64,000 nucleotides of DNA from positions 930,001-994,000 of the forward strand of contig NZ_CABDUX010000002.1 in the NCBI RefSeq assembly GCF_901411515.1. The letters run 5' to 3'. Made by a program: the position numbers and the translations under genes. The notes under the pieces are model-generated. The model was not told the DNA's origin and did no database searches. It saw nothing but the letters and a program-made list of their open reading frames with translations. Positions within the stretch are counted from its first letter, which is position 1. Each line of letters opens with the position of its first letter. Positions 1-9,474 of the stretch are shown piece by piece. Source of the DNA: Raoultibacter phocaeensis. GTDB lineage: Bacteria > Actinomycetota > Coriobacteriia > Coriobacteriales > Eggerthellaceae.

Positions 1-682
1 CGAAGCCCCCGTCCGTCATGCCGGACGGGCTATCGAGCCTCGCCCGGTGGTAGAGGTAGGTGCTCTTCGAGATTCCCAAGAACGTCGAGATCCGGGCCAG
101 GGAGCACCCGCAGTCCCGCCTCAGCCTCTCGCCTAACCCGACGAGCCGCCTCTTCGACAGGCTCGCCGGGCTTGCGGCTTTTGGGTCGCGCATCAGCTCC
201 TTGTAGACGCTCACCTCGAAGAGCGCCTCCTCGAGCTCGGCCCGGAGGGCCTCGATCCGCCTGTCGTCCGATCCCGCCGCCTGCCCCATGCCCGGCTTCG
301 CCCCCTCGTCCTCGCGCGGCGCGCCCTCCGCGCCGGTCTCGGACATGATAGCGCTTTTGCGGGCCTTCCTGCTCCAGACCGATATTATGCTCGCTTCGGC
401 GATGCCGAGGCGGCGGGCGATGTGCGCGGGCTTCTCCCCGAGGCCGTAGAGGCGGACGGCCTCCGCCTTGGTGGCCTCGGGGTAGCGGGAGTGGGGCGCG
501 TGCTCGGCGCGCCCCTTCACCCTGGGCATCTCCGCCGGCAGGGAGCCCTCCTCGGCCTGCTCCAGCCACCGCCTCAGCGACTCCCTGGACGGGGTCCCCC
601 ATTTCCGCTCGGCGGCGCGGGGCGTGAGCCCCTCGGCCCACATCGTCTCGACGTAGCGGACCTTCTCCCTTTCCGTGTACAT
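1..682 (-). CDS. IS3-family transposase, single-ORF type, C-terminus outside window
   Basis: Reads leftward from an ATG at 682 preceded by a strong GAGGAGG site and stays open to the window edge, so about 227 N-terminal residues are visible. It begins MYTEREKVRYVETMW and carries two helix-turn-helix-like modules (about residues 1-45 and 65-105), then a Leu/Glu-rich coiled segment (EALRAELEEALFEVSVYKEL). A third segment with ISTFLGISKSTYLYH is typical of the region just before the DDE catalytic core in IS3 OrfB. OrfA-like and OrfB-like parts are in one frame, so no programmed frameshift is needed here. The catalytic DDE residues lie outside the window, so intactness cannot be judged. Family assignment is by motif recognition. 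Confidence 0.8.
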   Translation of the reverse strand, partial: MYTEREKVRYVETMWAEGLTPRAAERKWGTPSRESLRRWLEQAEEGSLPAEMPRVKGRAEHAPHSRYPEATKAEAVRLYGLGEKPAHIARRLGIAEASIISVWSRKARKSAIMSETGAEGAPREDEGAKPGMGQAAGSDDRRIEALRAELEEALFEVSVYKELMRDPKAASPASLSKRRLVGLGERLRRDCGCSLARISTFLGISKSTYLYHRARLDSPSGMTDGGF

Positions 683-775
683 GCGGCTCCCTCCTCGCGG
701 CCCCCGCGGGGGCCGCTCGATCGGTCGTGGACCGCCTGCCGGCGGTCCAACTTCCTGCCGCACCTCCTTACTTCT
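1..775 (-). mobile_element. Partial IS3-like insertion sequence upstream of carA
   Basis: The transposase gene plus its upstream flank. The exact right boundary is not determined; it should lie between the transposase start (682) and the carA leader (about 830). An 8-bp-stem palindrome (GGACCGCC, loop TGCC, GGCGGTCC) sits at 729-748 in this flank, and GGCGGTCC recurs at 831-838. No target-site duplication can be checked because the other end is missing. Confidence 0.55.
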
Positions 776-807
776 GCATTTCTCCTATCGTATACGCGGA
801 ATAGGGG

Positions 808-813
808 TATACT
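808..813 (+). promoter_or_regulatory. Possible -10 element (TATACT) upstream of carA
   Basis: TATACT lies about 115 nt before the carA ATG, in a locally AT-richer stretch between the IS flank and the leader hairpin. No convincing -35 is seen at the right distance, so this is a weak call. Confidence 0.3.
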
Positions 814-879
814 AACGGGCGACCTTTAAAGGCGGTCCGGGAGGCCGACAAGGTGCGCAACATAGTCTTCAAGCATTCG

Positions 880-912
880 TGCGCCTGCGTCTTTGGATGG
901 GCGCATTTTTTT
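880..912 (+). terminator. Leader hairpin plus T7 run, possible pyr operon attenuator
   Basis: TGCGCC (880-885) pairs with GGCGCA (900-905) across a 14-nt loop and is followed directly by seven T residues (906-912), ending 15 nt before the carA ATG. An intrinsic terminator immediately in front of the first gene of a pyrimidine operon suggests attenuation. A GGTCCGGGAGGCC stretch at 833-845 resembles, but is one base shorter than, the PyrR-binding loop consensus. Mechanism is inference. Confidence 0.4.
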
Positions 913-927
913 GTAGGCTGTTGCCTG

Positions 928-2346
928 ATGCGGAAGGAAAGGGTTTTGAGCGAACTAATCAAGCAGTTGTTAGAGGGCACATCGAAGGCGCGGGGGGGAG
1001 CAGCTGCCCTCGCATTGGAGGACGGCACGGTGCTGTACGGCACGGCGTGTGCGGCCGAGGGCGAGGTCTACGGCGAGATCTGCTTCAACACCTCGCTCGA
1101 GGGATACCTCGAAGTGATCACCGATCCCTCGTATGCGGGCCAGATCATCACCATGACGTATCCCCAGATCGGAAATTACGGCGTCAACACCGAGGACACG
1201 CAGGCAACCGAGCCTGTGCTCAGGGGCCTTGTGGTGCGCGATATGTGCACGACGCCGTCGAACTGGCGAAGCGAGCTTTCGCTCCCCGACTATCTGAAGC
1301 AGCATAACGTCGTTGCCGTCGAAGGCGTCGATACGCGGGCGTTGGTGCGTCACGTGCGCGACCGTGGTGCGCAGCGCGCGGTCCTCTCGACGATCGACAC
1401 CGACGAGGCGAGTTTGCTTGCGAAGGTCAGGGCGAGCGAATCGATCGTTGGAGCGAACCTTGCGAAAACCGTTTCGTGCACCGAGACCTATACGTTCAGC
1501 GGCCTGCCGGAAAGCCAAGCGTTCGCAGTAGCCCCCGCCGCCCCTGCGCGCTACAAAGTGGTGGCCTACGACTGCGGAGCGAAGCGCTCCATCCTCGAAA
1601 ACCTCGTGCGGGCGGGGTGCGAGGTTGTGGCGGTTCCTTGGGATACTCCCGCCGAAGACGTGCTCGCTCTGAATCCCGACGGCGTGTTCCTCTCGAACGG
1701 ACCGGGCGACCCCGATGCGGTTTCAGGCACGTATACCCAGGTTGAAAAGCTGCTCGGAAAGGTGCCGGTGTTCGGCATCTGTCTCGGGCATCAGATGATC
1801 TGCAAAGCCGCCGGTGCCGATATCGAGAAGCTCAAGTTCGGGCACCGCGGCGGCAACCATCCGGTCATGAACCTGCTCACGGGACGCGTGGAGATAACCG
1901 CGCAAAACCACGGTTTCGGGCTTTTGTTCCCGAGCTTGGGTAAACTCGTGCCGGAGCTTTCGGGCGGGTTCAAGGGTCACGAAGACGATCTCGGGTTCTG
2001 GGCGAATGCGCACATCGCGCCCGTCGTTCAAAACGAGCGGTTCGGCCGCATACGGCTTACCCATGTGAACCTCAACGACGGCACAGCCGAGGGGGTTGCG
2101 TTTCTCGACATTCCGGCGTTTTCGGTGCAGTACCACCCCGAAGCGTCGCCTGGCCCCACTGATTCCCATTATCTGTTCACCGCGTTCACGCGCCTCATGG
2201 ACGAGCGCGACGATTACCTCGATATCGATATCGCGGCCGATCGATTGGCCGGATGGACGTTCGGCACGCAGGCGAAACCCGTTGCGGGCGCAGCCGATAC
2301 GGTGCGTTCGAGTGCATCGCCGGAAGAGGGAGGCGCCCATGCCTAA
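928..2346 (+). CDS. carA: Carbamoyl-phosphate synthase small (glutaminase) subunit
   Basis: Hydrolyses glutamine and channels ammonia to CarB for carbamoyl phosphate, the first intermediate of pyrimidine and arginine synthesis. The N-terminal CPSase small-chain domain ([12 protein letters not shown] onward) is followed by a class I glutamine amidotransferase domain with the nucleophile in GICLGHQM (about Cys285) and the catalytic His/Glu in YHPEASPGP. The start is uncertain. The ATG at 928 is used, but a TTG at 946 has the better-placed AAGGA site, and other family members begin close to the ALALEDGT motif. The frame is open still further upstream through the leader hairpin, which is unlikely to be coding. 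The stop overlaps the carB start by 8 nt, indicating translational coupling. Confidence 0.95.
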   Translation: MRKERVLSELIKQLLEGTSKARGGAAALALEDGTVLYGTACAAEGEVYGEICFNTSLEGYLEVITDPSYAGQIITMTYPQIGNYGVNTEDTQATEPVLRGLVVRDMCTTPSNWRSELSLPDYLKQHNVVAVEGVDTRALVRHVRDRGAQRAVLSTIDTDEASLLAKVRASESIVGANLAKTVSCTETYTFSGLPESQAFAVAPAAPARYKVVAYDCGAKRSILENLVRAGCEVVAVPWDTPAEDVLALNPDGVFLSNGPGDPDAVSGTYTQVEKLLGKVPVFGICLGHQMICKAAGADIEKLKFGHRGGNHPVMNLLTGRVEITAQNHGFGLLFPSLGKLVPELSGGFKGHEDDLGFWANAHIAPVVQNERFGRIRLTHVNLNDGTAEGVAFLDIPAFSVQYHPEASPGPTDSHYLFTAFTRLMDERDDYLDIDIAADRLAGWTFGTQAKPVAGAADTVRSSASPEEGGAHA

Positions 2347-5300
2347 GCGCGAAGACATCCGCACCATCCTCGTCATCGGGTCGGGACCCATCGTCATCGG
2401 ACAGGCGTGCGAGTTCGATTACTCGGGCGCGCAAGCGTGCAAGGTGCTCAAATCCGACGGGTACCGCGTGGTGCTCGTGAACTCGAACCCGGCAACGATC
2501 ATGACCGATCCGGGGCTTGCCGACCGCACCTACGTCGAACCCATCACGCCGGAGTTCGTCGAGAAGGTCATCGCGAAAGAGCGTCCCGAGGCTCTTCTGC
2601 CCACACTCGGCGGCCAGACTGGGCTCAACACCGCCGTCGAGCTTGCGCGCTCGGGCGTGCTCGAGCGCTACGGCGTCGAGATGATCGGCTGCGACCTCGC
2701 GGCCATCGAGCGCGGCGAGGACCGCAAGCTCTTCAACGACTGCATGGCCGAGCTCGGCATCGAAACAGCCCGTTCGGGCTACGCGTATTCGGTTGCAGAC
2801 GCCGAGGCCATCGTCGAAGAACTCGGGTATCCTGTGGTGCTGCGCCCGTCGTTCACGCTCGGCGGTGCAGGCGGCGGCATCGCGCACGACCATGACGAGC
2901 TCGTGGAGATCGTAAGCCAGGGGCTCGAACTTTCGCCCGCTGAAGAGGTGCTCGTCGAAGAAAGCATCGAGGGATGGAAGGAATTCGAGATGGAGGTCAT
3001 GCGCGATCATGCGGGCAACGGCATCATCGTGTGCTCCATCGAGAACTTCGACGCCATGGGCGTGCATACGGGCGACTCGATCACGGTCGCACCCGCCCAG
3101 ACGCTTTCCGATGTGGAATACCAGCGCATGAGGGCGGCCTCGCTTGCCATCCTCGAGAAGATCGGCGTGGAGACGGGCGGCTCGAACGTGCAGTTCGCGG
3201 TCAACCCCGAAAACGGCCGCATGATCGTCATCGAAATGAATCCGCGCGTATCGCGCTCGTCGGCCCTCGCCTCGAAGGCGACGGGTTTCCCCATTGCGAA
3301 GGCGGCAGCCAAACTCGCGGTCGGCTATACGCTCGACGAGATCGTGAACGACATCACGAAGGCCACCCCCGCGTGCTTCGAGCCGTCGATCGACTACTGC
3401 GTTGTGAAGGTCCCGCGCTTCGCATTCGAGAAGTTCCAAGGTGCCGACGATACGCTTTCCACACGCATGAAGGCGGTCGGCGAGATCATGGCCATCGGCC
3501 GCACGTTCGAAGAGGCGCTCGGCAAGGCCATGCGCTCGCTCGAAAACGGACGCGGCGGCCTGAACGCCGACGGCAAGTGCATCGAGATACCCGACGAAGA
3601 GGATTTCGATGAGCTCGTAGGAAGGCCCACGCAGGATCGCATCTTCTACATGGCCGAAGCGCTTCGACGCGGCTGGACGGTTGAGAAGGTGCATGAGGCC
3701 ACGGGAATTGATCCGTGGTTCGTTGCGCGCATGGCCGATATCGTAGCGGTGGAGGAGAACCTGCGCGGCATCCACCTCGATGAACTCGACGCCGACGCCT
3801 TCCGTTTGCTCAAGCGTTTCGGGCTCTCGGACGTGCAGATAGCACATCTCACGGGTTCGGACGAGACGACGGTGCGCACCTGCCGCAAGATGCTCCACGT
3901 GTTGCCCGCGTTCAAGACGGTCGACACGTGCGCGGCTGAGTTCCCAAGTACGACTGCGTACCACTACAAGACCTACGATGCAGATGAGACCGAGGTGGCG
4001 CCCAAAACGAAGAAGCGCGCCATGATCCTCGGGGCCGGTCCCAACCGCATCGGGCAGGGCATCGAGTTCGATTACTGCTGCGTGCATGCGAGCTATGCGC
4101 TTTCCGAGGCGGGATACGAGACCATCATGGTCAACTGCAACCCCGAAACCGTCTCGACCGACTACGACACCTCCGACAAGCTCTACTTCGAGCCGCTGAC
4201 CTTCGAAGACGTCATGGACATCGTCGATGTGGAGCAGCCCGACGGCGTGGTCGTCACGCTCGGCGGCCAGACGCCTTTGAAGTTGGCGAACGCGCTCGCC
4301 GATGCGGGCGTGCCCATCATGGGCACGAGTCCCGAGGCCATCGACCTCGCCGAAGACCGCGACCGGTTCGCCGCGATTCTCGACGAGCTTTCGATCACGT
4401 ACCCGGCAGCCGGCATGGCCTCGACGTTTGAAGAGGCATGCGCGGTCGCCGACCAGATCGGTTTTCCGTTGCTTGTGCGTCCGAGCTACGTGCTCGGTGG
4501 ACGCGGCATGGCTATCGTCTACGATGGCGCGCAGCTTGAGAAGTACATGGCCGAGGCGGCCAAGATATCGCCCGACCACCCGGTATACCTCGACCGTTTC
4601 CTCGAAGGCGCGGTTGAAGTCGACCTCGACGCGCTCTGCGATGGCGAAGAGGTGTACGTGGGGGGCGTGCTCGAGCATATCGAGATGGCGGGTATCCATT
4701 CGGGCGATTCGGCCTGCTGCACGCCTCCGTTCGCCCTGTCCGAAGCCGTGCAGGCGCAGCTGCGCACGATTGCGCGCAGGTTGGCGTTGCGCCTCGGCGT
4801 CGTCGGCCTCATCAACATCCAGTTCGCCATCAAAGATCAGGTGATCTACGTGATCGAGGCGAACCCGCGTGCAAGCAGGACCGTGCCGTTCACCTCGAAG
4901 GCCACGGGCGTTCCGCTTGCGAAGGTGGCCGCCCGCATCATGGGGGGCGAAAAGCTTGCCGATTTGCATCTGCCGCCCGACGATCGCCGCCTCGAACAGT
5001 TCAGCGTGAAAGAGGCCGTCATGCCGTTCGGCCGCTTCCCGGGCGCCGATACGGTGCTCGGTCCCGAGATGAAGTCGACGGGCGAAGTCATGGGCATCGC
5101 GCGCAATTTCCCGGCGGCGTTCGCGAAAACGCAGCTCGCTATCAGCTACGCGCTGCCCGAGGGAGGCACGGTGTTCGTGAGCGTGTGTGATCGCGATAAG
5201 CGCGCCATCGTATCGATCGCCCGCGACGTCGTGCGCCTGGGCTTCAAGGTGGTCGCCACGGCCGGAACCGCACGAGCTCTGCGGGCGGCGGGTGTGGAAT

Positions 5301-5563
5301 GCGAAGAGGTGAAGAAGATCCACGAGGGAGAGCCTAACGTGAGCGACCTTATCGCCAACGGCGATATCTCGCTCATGATCAACACACCGTTCGGACACGC
5401 CACGCGCGCCGACGGCTACGAGCTGCGTCTTGAGGCTGTGAAGCACGGCATCACGCAGGTGACGAACCTCGCGGGTGCGCAGGCCATGGTGACCGGCATG
5501 GAGGTATCGCGCGAGGGGGGCCTCGATATCGTAGCGCTGCAGGATCTGCCTCAGTGGGAGTAG
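2339..5563 (+). CDS. carB: Carbamoyl-phosphate synthase large subunit
   Basis: ATP-dependent synthesis of carbamoyl phosphate from bicarbonate and CarA-derived ammonia. The protein has 1,074 residues, the normal full length. It contains the two homologous ATP-grasp halves (start [22 protein letters not shown] region; second half from [21 protein letters not shown]), each with preATP-grasp and ATP-grasp parts. A C-terminal MGS-like allosteric domain ([20 protein letters not shown] onward) follows. The ATG lies inside the end of carA (8-nt overlap). A long antisense open frame over this gene is a codon-bias shadow. Confidence 0.98.
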   Translation: MPKREDIRTILVIGSGPIVIGQACEFDYSGAQACKVLKSDGYRVVLVNSNPATIMTDPGLADRTYVEPITPEFVEKVIAKERPEALLPTLGGQTGLNTAVELARSGVLERYGVEMIGCDLAAIERGEDRKLFNDCMAELGIETARSGYAYSVADAEAIVEELGYPVVLRPSFTLGGAGGGIAHDHDELVEIVSQGLELSPAEEVLVEESIEGWKEFEMEVMRDHAGNGIIVCSIENFDAMGVHTGDSITVAPAQTLSDVEYQRMRAASLAILEKIGVETGGSNVQFAVNPENGRMIVIEMNPRVSRSSALASKATGFPIAKAAAKLAVGYTLDEIVNDITKATPACFEPSIDYCVVKVPRFAFEKFQGADDTLSTRMKAVGEIMAIGRTFEEALGKAMRSLENGRGGLNADGKCIEIPDEEDFDELVGRPTQDRIFYMAEALRRGWTVEKVHEATGIDPWFVARMADIVAVEENLRGIHLDELDADAFRLLKRFGLSDVQIAHLTGSDETTVRTCRKMLHVLPAFKTVDTCAAEFPSTTAYHYKTYDADETEVAPKTKKRAMILGAGPNRIGQGIEFDYCCVHASYALSEAGYETIMVNCNPETVSTDYDTSDKLYFEPLTFEDVMDIVDVEQPDGVVVTLGGQTPLKLANALADAGVPIMGTSPEAIDLAEDRDRFAAILDELSITYPAAGMASTFEEACAVADQIGFPLLVRPSYVLGGRGMAIVYDGAQLEKYMAEAAKISPDHPVYLDRFLEGAVEVDLDALCDGEEVYVGGVLEHIEMAGIHSGDSACCTPPFALSEAVQAQLRTIARRLALRLGVVGLINIQFAIKDQVIYVIEANPRASRTVPFTSKATGVPLAKVAARIMGGEKLADLHLPPDDRRLEQFSVKEAVMPFGRFPGADTVLGPEMKSTGEVMGIARNFPAAFAKTQLAISYALPEGGTVFVSVCDRDKRAIVSIARDVVRLGFKVVATAGTARALRAAGVECEEVKKIHEGEPNVSDLIANGDISLMINTPFGHATRADGYELRLEAVKHGITQVTNLAGAQAMVTGMEVSREGGLDIVALQDLPQWE

Positions 5564-5583
5564 TTCTGCACGCGCTGCGGTGC

Positions 5584-5589
5584 TACAAT
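5584..5589 (+). promoter_or_regulatory. Possible internal promoter (-10 TACAAT) before pyrK
   Basis: TACAAT sits in the 81-nt gap between carB and pyrK, the only sizeable gap inside the pyr cluster. The -35 region is poor. A perfect 7-bp GC hairpin (GGGCCGC, loop GTAG, GCGGCCC) follows at 5608-5625, without a T run, just before the pyrK ribosome site. It could be a secondary promoter with a structured leader; confidence is low. Confidence 0.3.
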
Positions 5590-5644
5590 CGTCGAAACGT
5601 TTGCTGCGGGCCGCGTAGGCGGCCCGGAAGACGAAAGGAAGTAC

Positions 5645-6442
5645 GTGGCTCCTCTCAACGAACCCTCGCGCGTTCTCATGAACGAATGCGTCGGCCCGAA
5701 CCTGTACGTGATGGCGCTCGAAGCGCCCGAAATCGCCCGCGCGATAGAGCCGGGGCAGTTCGTCCACATGAAGATTCCCGGCATGGACGACCATATCCTA
5801 CGCAGGCCGTTCTCGGTCTACGCGCGCGATGGGCACGCGGGCGTGCTCGAGATCCTCTACCAGGTTGTGGGCTACGGCACAGATTGCATGACGGTGCTTG
5901 CCGAAGGGGATGAGGGCGTCGAGCTCATCGGGCCCGTGGGACGCACCTGGCAGCCCGGCGAGGCGAAACGCGCTTTGCTCGTAGGCGGCGGCGTGGGGGC
6001 AGCGCCCTTGTTCATGCTTGCCGAAGCGCTTGTCGCAAGCGGAGTGCGAACCGATGTGGTCTTAGGCGCGCAGTCCGAGGGGTCCTTGGCGTGCCGCGAG
6101 CGCTACGAGGCGCTTTTGGCAGAGCCGCCGCGCTGTGCGACCGACGACGGAAGCTTCGGGCGCGAGGGCTTCTGCACCTCGCTTGTGCAAGAAGCGCTTG
6201 ACGAGGCGGCGGCCGACGGGGAGCCGTACGGCTACGTTGCCGTATGCGGTCCCGAGCCGCTCATGCGCATCGTCGCAGGCATGGCTGAGGCGGCAGGTGT
6301 ACCCTGCGAGGTATCGATGGAGCGCCGCATGGCGTGCGGCATCGGGGCCTGCTTGTCGTGCGTCGTCGATACGGTCGGCGGCAAGAAGCGCGCGTGCGTC
6401 GACGGTCCGGTGTTCGATGCGGGAACGGTGGTGTGGGCATGA
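5645..6442 (+). CDS. pyrK: Dihydroorotate dehydrogenase B, electron transfer subunit
   Basis: FAD and [2Fe-2S] subunit that passes electrons from PyrD to NAD+ in the class 1B dihydroorotate dehydrogenase. The 265-residue protein has a ferredoxin-reductase-type FAD domain (RRPFSVY motif), an NAD-binding domain (LLVGGGVGAAPLF; CGPEPLM) and a C-terminal Cys cluster (CGIGACLSC plus a later Cys) for the iron-sulfur centre. It begins with GTG at 5645 behind GAAAGGAAG. Its TGA overlaps the pyrD ATG (ATGA), so the two subunits are translationally coupled. Confidence 0.95.
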   Translation: MAPLNEPSRVLMNECVGPNLYVMALEAPEIARAIEPGQFVHMKIPGMDDHILRRPFSVYARDGHAGVLEILYQVVGYGTDCMTVLAEGDEGVELIGPVGRTWQPGEAKRALLVGGGVGAAPLFMLAEALVASGVRTDVVLGAQSEGSLACRERYEALLAEPPRCATDDGSFGREGFCTSLVQEALDEAAADGEPYGYVAVCGPEPLMRIVAGMAEAAGVPCEVSMERRMACGIGACLSCVVDTVGGKKRACVDGPVFDAGTVVWA

Positions 6443-7350
6443 GCGTGCAGATGAGCGTCAACCTCGGCGGCCTCGCCATGAAAAACCCTGTAACCGTCGC
6501 GTCGGGTACCTTCGCCGCAGGGCGCGAGTACGGGGACTTCGTCGACGTGGCAGCGCTCGGTGCGGTCACGACCAAGGGCGTGTCGCTCGACGGCTGGGAG
6601 GGCAACGCTTCGCCCCGTATCGCCGAGACGCCTTCGGGCATGCTCAATTCGATCGGGTTGCAGAACCCGGGTGTCGCCCATCTCATCGAAGAGGACCTTC
6701 CCTGGCTCGCCGCGCGGTCGGCAACCGTGATCGTGAACGTGTCGGGTCACAGCTTTGACGAGTACGTGCAGGTCATCGAAGCACTTGAGGAAGCGCCTGT
6801 CGATGCTTACGAGGTAAATATCTCGTGTCCGAACGTCGATGCGGGCGGTATGACCATCGGCTGCTCCGCCAAGAGCGTCGAAACCGTGGTCAAACGGTGC
6901 CGGGCTGCCACGAAGCGTCCGCTCATCGTGAAGCTCACCCCCAACGTGACCGATATCACCGAGATCGCGCGCGCCGCCGAAGCGGCGGGTGCCGATGCGC
7001 TCTCGCTCATCAACACGGTGCTCGGCATGGCCGTGAACGCGCGTACGCGCAAGCCCGAGCTCGCCCGCATCGTCGGGGGGCTTTCGGGCCCCGCCGTCAA
7101 GCCGATCGCGCTTCGGATGGTGCATGAGACGTACAAAGCGGTGCAGGTGCCCCTGCTCGGAATGGGCGGCATATCCTCGGGTACCGACGCGATCGAATTC
7201 ATGCTTGCGGGCGCTACGGCGGTTGCGGTGGGCACGGCGAATTTCTCGAACCCAACGGCGACTCTCGATGTTCTTGCCGGGATGGAGTATTATTGCGAAG
7301 AGCAAGGTGTGGGCGATATCGCCGAACTGATAGGAGCGTTGCAGTGGTAA
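6439..7350 (+). CDS. pyrD: Dihydroorotate dehydrogenase B, catalytic subunit
   Basis: FMN-dependent oxidation of dihydroorotate to orotate. The 303-residue TIM-barrel protein begins MSVQMSVNLGGLAMKNPV. Family landmarks are NISCPNVDAGG, VKLTPNVTDI and GMGGISSGTDAIEF, and the catalytic Cys typical of class 1 enzymes is expected in the NVSGHS/NISCPN area. Direct coupling to pyrK supports the NAD-linked class 1B form. Start chosen at the ATGA overlap with pyrK; the stop overlaps pyrF by 7 nt. Confidence 0.95.
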   Translation: MSVQMSVNLGGLAMKNPVTVASGTFAAGREYGDFVDVAALGAVTTKGVSLDGWEGNASPRIAETPSGMLNSIGLQNPGVAHLIEEDLPWLAARSATVIVNVSGHSFDEYVQVIEALEEAPVDAYEVNISCPNVDAGGMTIGCSAKSVETVVKRCRAATKRPLIVKLTPNVTDITEIARAAEAAGADALSLINTVLGMAVNARTRKPELARIVGGLSGPAVKPIALRMVHETYKAVQVPLLGMGGISSGTDAIEFMLAGATAVAVGTANFSNPTATLDVLAGMEYYCEEQGVGDIAELIGALQW

Positions 7351-8069
7351 GTTCATTCGAAAGCATTCCGGCTCGCGAGCGCATCATCGTTGCGCTTGAC
7401 TGCGGCATCGACGAGGCGTTCGACCTTGCTGATCAGCTTCAGGGCAAGGCTACCTGGCTCAAGGTGGGCATGACGCTGTTCTACGCGAACGGACCCGCCA
7501 TCGTCTATGCGCTCAAAGAACGCGGTTTCAAGGTGTTCCTCGACCTCAAGTTCCACGATATCCCGCATCAGGTGGAAGGCGCTTCGGCATCGGCTACCGG
7601 CAACGGCGCCGATATGCTCACCATGCATGCGGTCGGCGGTGTCGACATGATGCGGGCGGCGCAGAAGGGGGCTGTGCGTGCAGCGGCCGAATACGGCTTC
7701 GACGTGCCTGCGACGCTCGCCATTACGGTGCTTACGAGCATGGACGAAGAAAACCTCGAGGAGATCGGCGTGAACCGCACCGTGGCCGACCAGGTGGCCG
7801 TGCTGGCGGAACTCACGAAAGAAGCCGGCATCTCGGGCGTGGTCGCTTCGCCGAAGGAGGCCGCCGAGCTGCGCGAAATCCTCGGGCCCGAAGCGTACAT
7901 CGTCACGCCGGGCGTTCGGCCCGCAGGGGCGGAAAGAGGAGATCAGAGCCGCGTAGCCACACCCGCCGAAGCGTTTGCTGCTGGCGCCTCGCACATCGTC
8001 ATCGGCCGTCCGATCACCCAAGCAGACGATCCCGCCGCCGCATTCGAACGCATCGCGGCAGAATTGTAA
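7344..8069 (+). CDS. pyrF: Orotidine 5'-phosphate decarboxylase
   Basis: Converts OMP to UMP, the last step of de novo UMP synthesis. The 241-residue protein contains the hallmark DLKFHDIPHQV motif with the catalytic Asp/Lys set, and the phosphate-binding GVRPAG and HIVIGRPIT segments. It starts with GTG at 7344 behind TAGGAGCG, overlapping pyrD by 7 nt. It closes the visible operon. pyrB, pyrC and pyrE are not in the window, so they are presumably left of the IS or elsewhere. Confidence 0.96.
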   Translation: MVSSFESIPARERIIVALDCGIDEAFDLADQLQGKATWLKVGMTLFYANGPAIVYALKERGFKVFLDLKFHDIPHQVEGASASATGNGADMLTMHAVGGVDMMRAAQKGAVRAAAEYGFDVPATLAITVLTSMDEENLEEIGVNRTVADQVAVLAELTKEAGISGVVASPKEAAELREILGPEAYIVTPGVRPAGAERGDQSRVATPAEAFAAGASHIVIGRPITQADDPAAAFERIAAEL

Positions 8070-8246
8070 CTTTTATCATAGCAATTAACGGGCACGCCGG
8101 CGCGCCGATGCGCGTGATGTCGCGTGCGATTCGGCATACGCTTTGCCGCGTTTCCGATACGATGCGGACACGATCGTCCGTCCGCCTACGAGCTTTGCGG
8201 TCAGGCTTTGCGCGTATTCGATAGTCGTCTCATTCAGTCAAAATAC

Positions 8247-8276
8247 GAACAGATGTTTCACATGAAACATCTGTTC
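8247..8276. repeat. 30-bp palindrome containing a parS-like core
   Basis: Perfect 14-nt arms (GAACAGATGTTTCA / TGAAACATCTGTTC) around a CA centre. The inner 16 bases, TGTTTCACATGAAACA, differ from the widely conserved ParB site TGTTTCACGTGAAACA at one central position. The hairpin is not followed by a strong T run on either strand, so it is a poor intrinsic terminator. ParB binding is inference. Confidence 0.6.
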
Positions 8277-8516
8277 TGTTTAAAAGAGACGAAAGCACTC
8301 ATATCATTACCGCTGAGCTTCGTGCAAACAACGGTTGAAGCAAGGTCGCATTCTGGTGTCATTTTGATGTCAAATATGAAGTTAACAAGTTAGTTTTACC
8401 TGATGTACTGGGGTTAATGTAACGATTGAGCGACGAAAGCGACCCTTTTGCCACCTTATTCCTAAAATACTGTGCTGTAGCGCTGAATTTTTCGGAAAAT
8501 CAGGCGTTTTGCTGTG

Positions 8517-8522
8517 TATAAT
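8517..8522 (+). promoter_or_regulatory. Consensus -10 (TATAAT) upstream of mihF
   Basis: Perfect TATAAT 57 nt before the mihF ATG in an AT-rich stretch. The upstream -35 region has no good match at 16-18 nt. A second candidate, TACTAT, lies at 8537-8542. Likely the promoter of mihF-gmk-rpoZ. Confidence 0.45.
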
Positions 8523-8578
8523 TCCTGATTGCGTGCTACTATCTCGAAATTGCTTTTGGAGAAGAAGGAGAGAACATT

Positions 8579-8887
8579 ATGGCTATCCCTCAGCTTACCC
8601 CCGAAGAGCGTCAAGCTGCTTTGGAGAAGGCAAAGGCTGCTCGCATCAAGCGCGCTCAGGTTCGTGACGATTTGAAATCCGGAAAGCTCACGCTCGAGAA
8701 GGTTCTCGAGATGAAGGACGATCCGGTAGTCGGCCGCATGAAGGTCTCCACGCTCATCGAAACCATGCCGGGCTACGGCAAGGCAAAGGCTGAAAAGATC
8801 ATGAAAGAGCTTCAGATCGCCGAGAGCCGCCGTCTGCGCGGTTTGGGCGAGCGTCAGCAGTCCGCCCTTCTGGAGCGTCTCGGCTAA
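8579..8887 (+). CDS. mihF: Actinobacterial integration host factor MihF
   Basis: Small basic nucleoid protein of 102 residues beginning MAIPQLTPEERQAALEKA. The Lys/Arg-rich N-terminal helix and the helix-two-turn-helix (VSTLIETMPGYGKAKAEKIM) match the actinobacterial IHF family, which is unrelated to proteobacterial IhfA/B. The ATG sits behind AGAAGGAGAG, an excellent site. It is followed 5 nt later by gmk and then rpoZ, the order usual in Actinomycetota, which is one of the main taxonomic clues in the window. It is expected to bind DNA non-specifically and to support site-specific recombination. Confidence 0.95.
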   Translation: MAIPQLTPEERQAALEKAKAARIKRAQVRDDLKSGKLTLEKVLEMKDDPVVGRMKVSTLIETMPGYGKAKAEKIMKELQIAESRRLRGLGERQQSALLERLG

Positions 8888-8892
8888 CACGC

Positions 8893-9459
8893 ATGCGTCA
8901 CGGCAATCTTTTTGTGATATCAGGGCCATCAGGTGCCGGCAAGGGCACGCTGGTGGCCCGTCTTTTGCGCGAGATGGACGATGCTTGGGTTTCGGTCTCG
9001 GTTACCACCCGCTCTCCCCGAAAAGGCGAAGTCGAAGGGGTGCATTACTTCTTCGTCGACGACGCCGAGTTCGATCGCCTGATCTCGGTTGACGGGTTGC
9101 TCGAATGGGCGAACGTCCACGGCTGCCGCTACGGCACGCCGCGAGCCACTGTTGAAGAGCATATGGCACGGGGCGAGCAGGTCGTTTTGGAGATCGACGT
9201 GCAAGGCGGGTTTCAGGTACGAGCGTCCATGCCCGAGGCGCGCCTGATCTTCATCGAGCCGCCGACGCTCGAAGTGCTCGAAGCGCGCTTGCGCGGCAGG
9301 GGTACGGAAACCGAAGATGTGATCGAAAAGAGAATGGAAACCGCTCTTCTGGAGCTTTCCCGCAAAATGGAGTATGATATACGGCTGGTAAACGACGATC
9401 TCGATGAAGCGACAGCCGAGCTGGTCGCCTACATCGACGAACAAGCCGAATCGAACTAA
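8893..9459 (+). CDS. gmk: Guanylate kinase
   Basis: Phosphorylates GMP to GDP with ATP. The 188-residue protein has the P-loop GPSGAGKGT, the GMP-binding segment VTTRSPRKGEVEGVHYFF, and the lid region with EIDVQGGFQVR. It lies 5 nt after mihF and 15 nt before rpoZ, so the three form one transcription unit. Confidence 0.97.
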   Translation: MRHGNLFVISGPSGAGKGTLVARLLREMDDAWVSVSVTTRSPRKGEVEGVHYFFVDDAEFDRLISVDGLLEWANVHGCRYGTPRATVEEHMARGEQVVLEIDVQGGFQVRASMPEARLIFIEPPTLEVLEARLRGRGTETEDVIEKRMETALLELSRKMEYDIRLVNDDLDEATAELVAYIDEQAESN

Positions 9460-9474
9460 AGGATTACAGCCACT

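Larger units (their letters stand above)
8070..8578. other. Intergenic region pyrF-mihF
   Basis: This 509-nt non-coding stretch contains the parS-like palindrome (8247-8276). It becomes AT-rich toward mihF, with TATAAT at 8517-8522. The short open frames across it (for example the one reading through the palindrome) have no ribosome site or family resemblance, and I take them as non-coding. No tRNA or other structured RNA was recognised. Confidence 0.6.

Noticed and set aside
30-641. 203-residue Arg/Gly-rich frame in the IS region
   Set aside because: Another frame of the transposase gene, which reads in the adjacent minus-strand frame and is open to the window edge.
5608-5625. GC hairpin before pyrK as a terminator
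   Set aside because: Perfect stem but no T run, and pyrK follows closely with a ribosome site, so termination is unlikely.
2195-5794. 1,199-residue open frame antisense to carB
   Set aside because: It mirrors carB exactly, has a His/Arg/Asp-rich translation with no family motif, and is explained by the GC-rich third codon position of carB.
8124-8393. 89-residue frame reading through the parS-like palindrome
   Set aside because: No ribosome site, no family resemblance; part of the translation is dictated by the palindrome itself.
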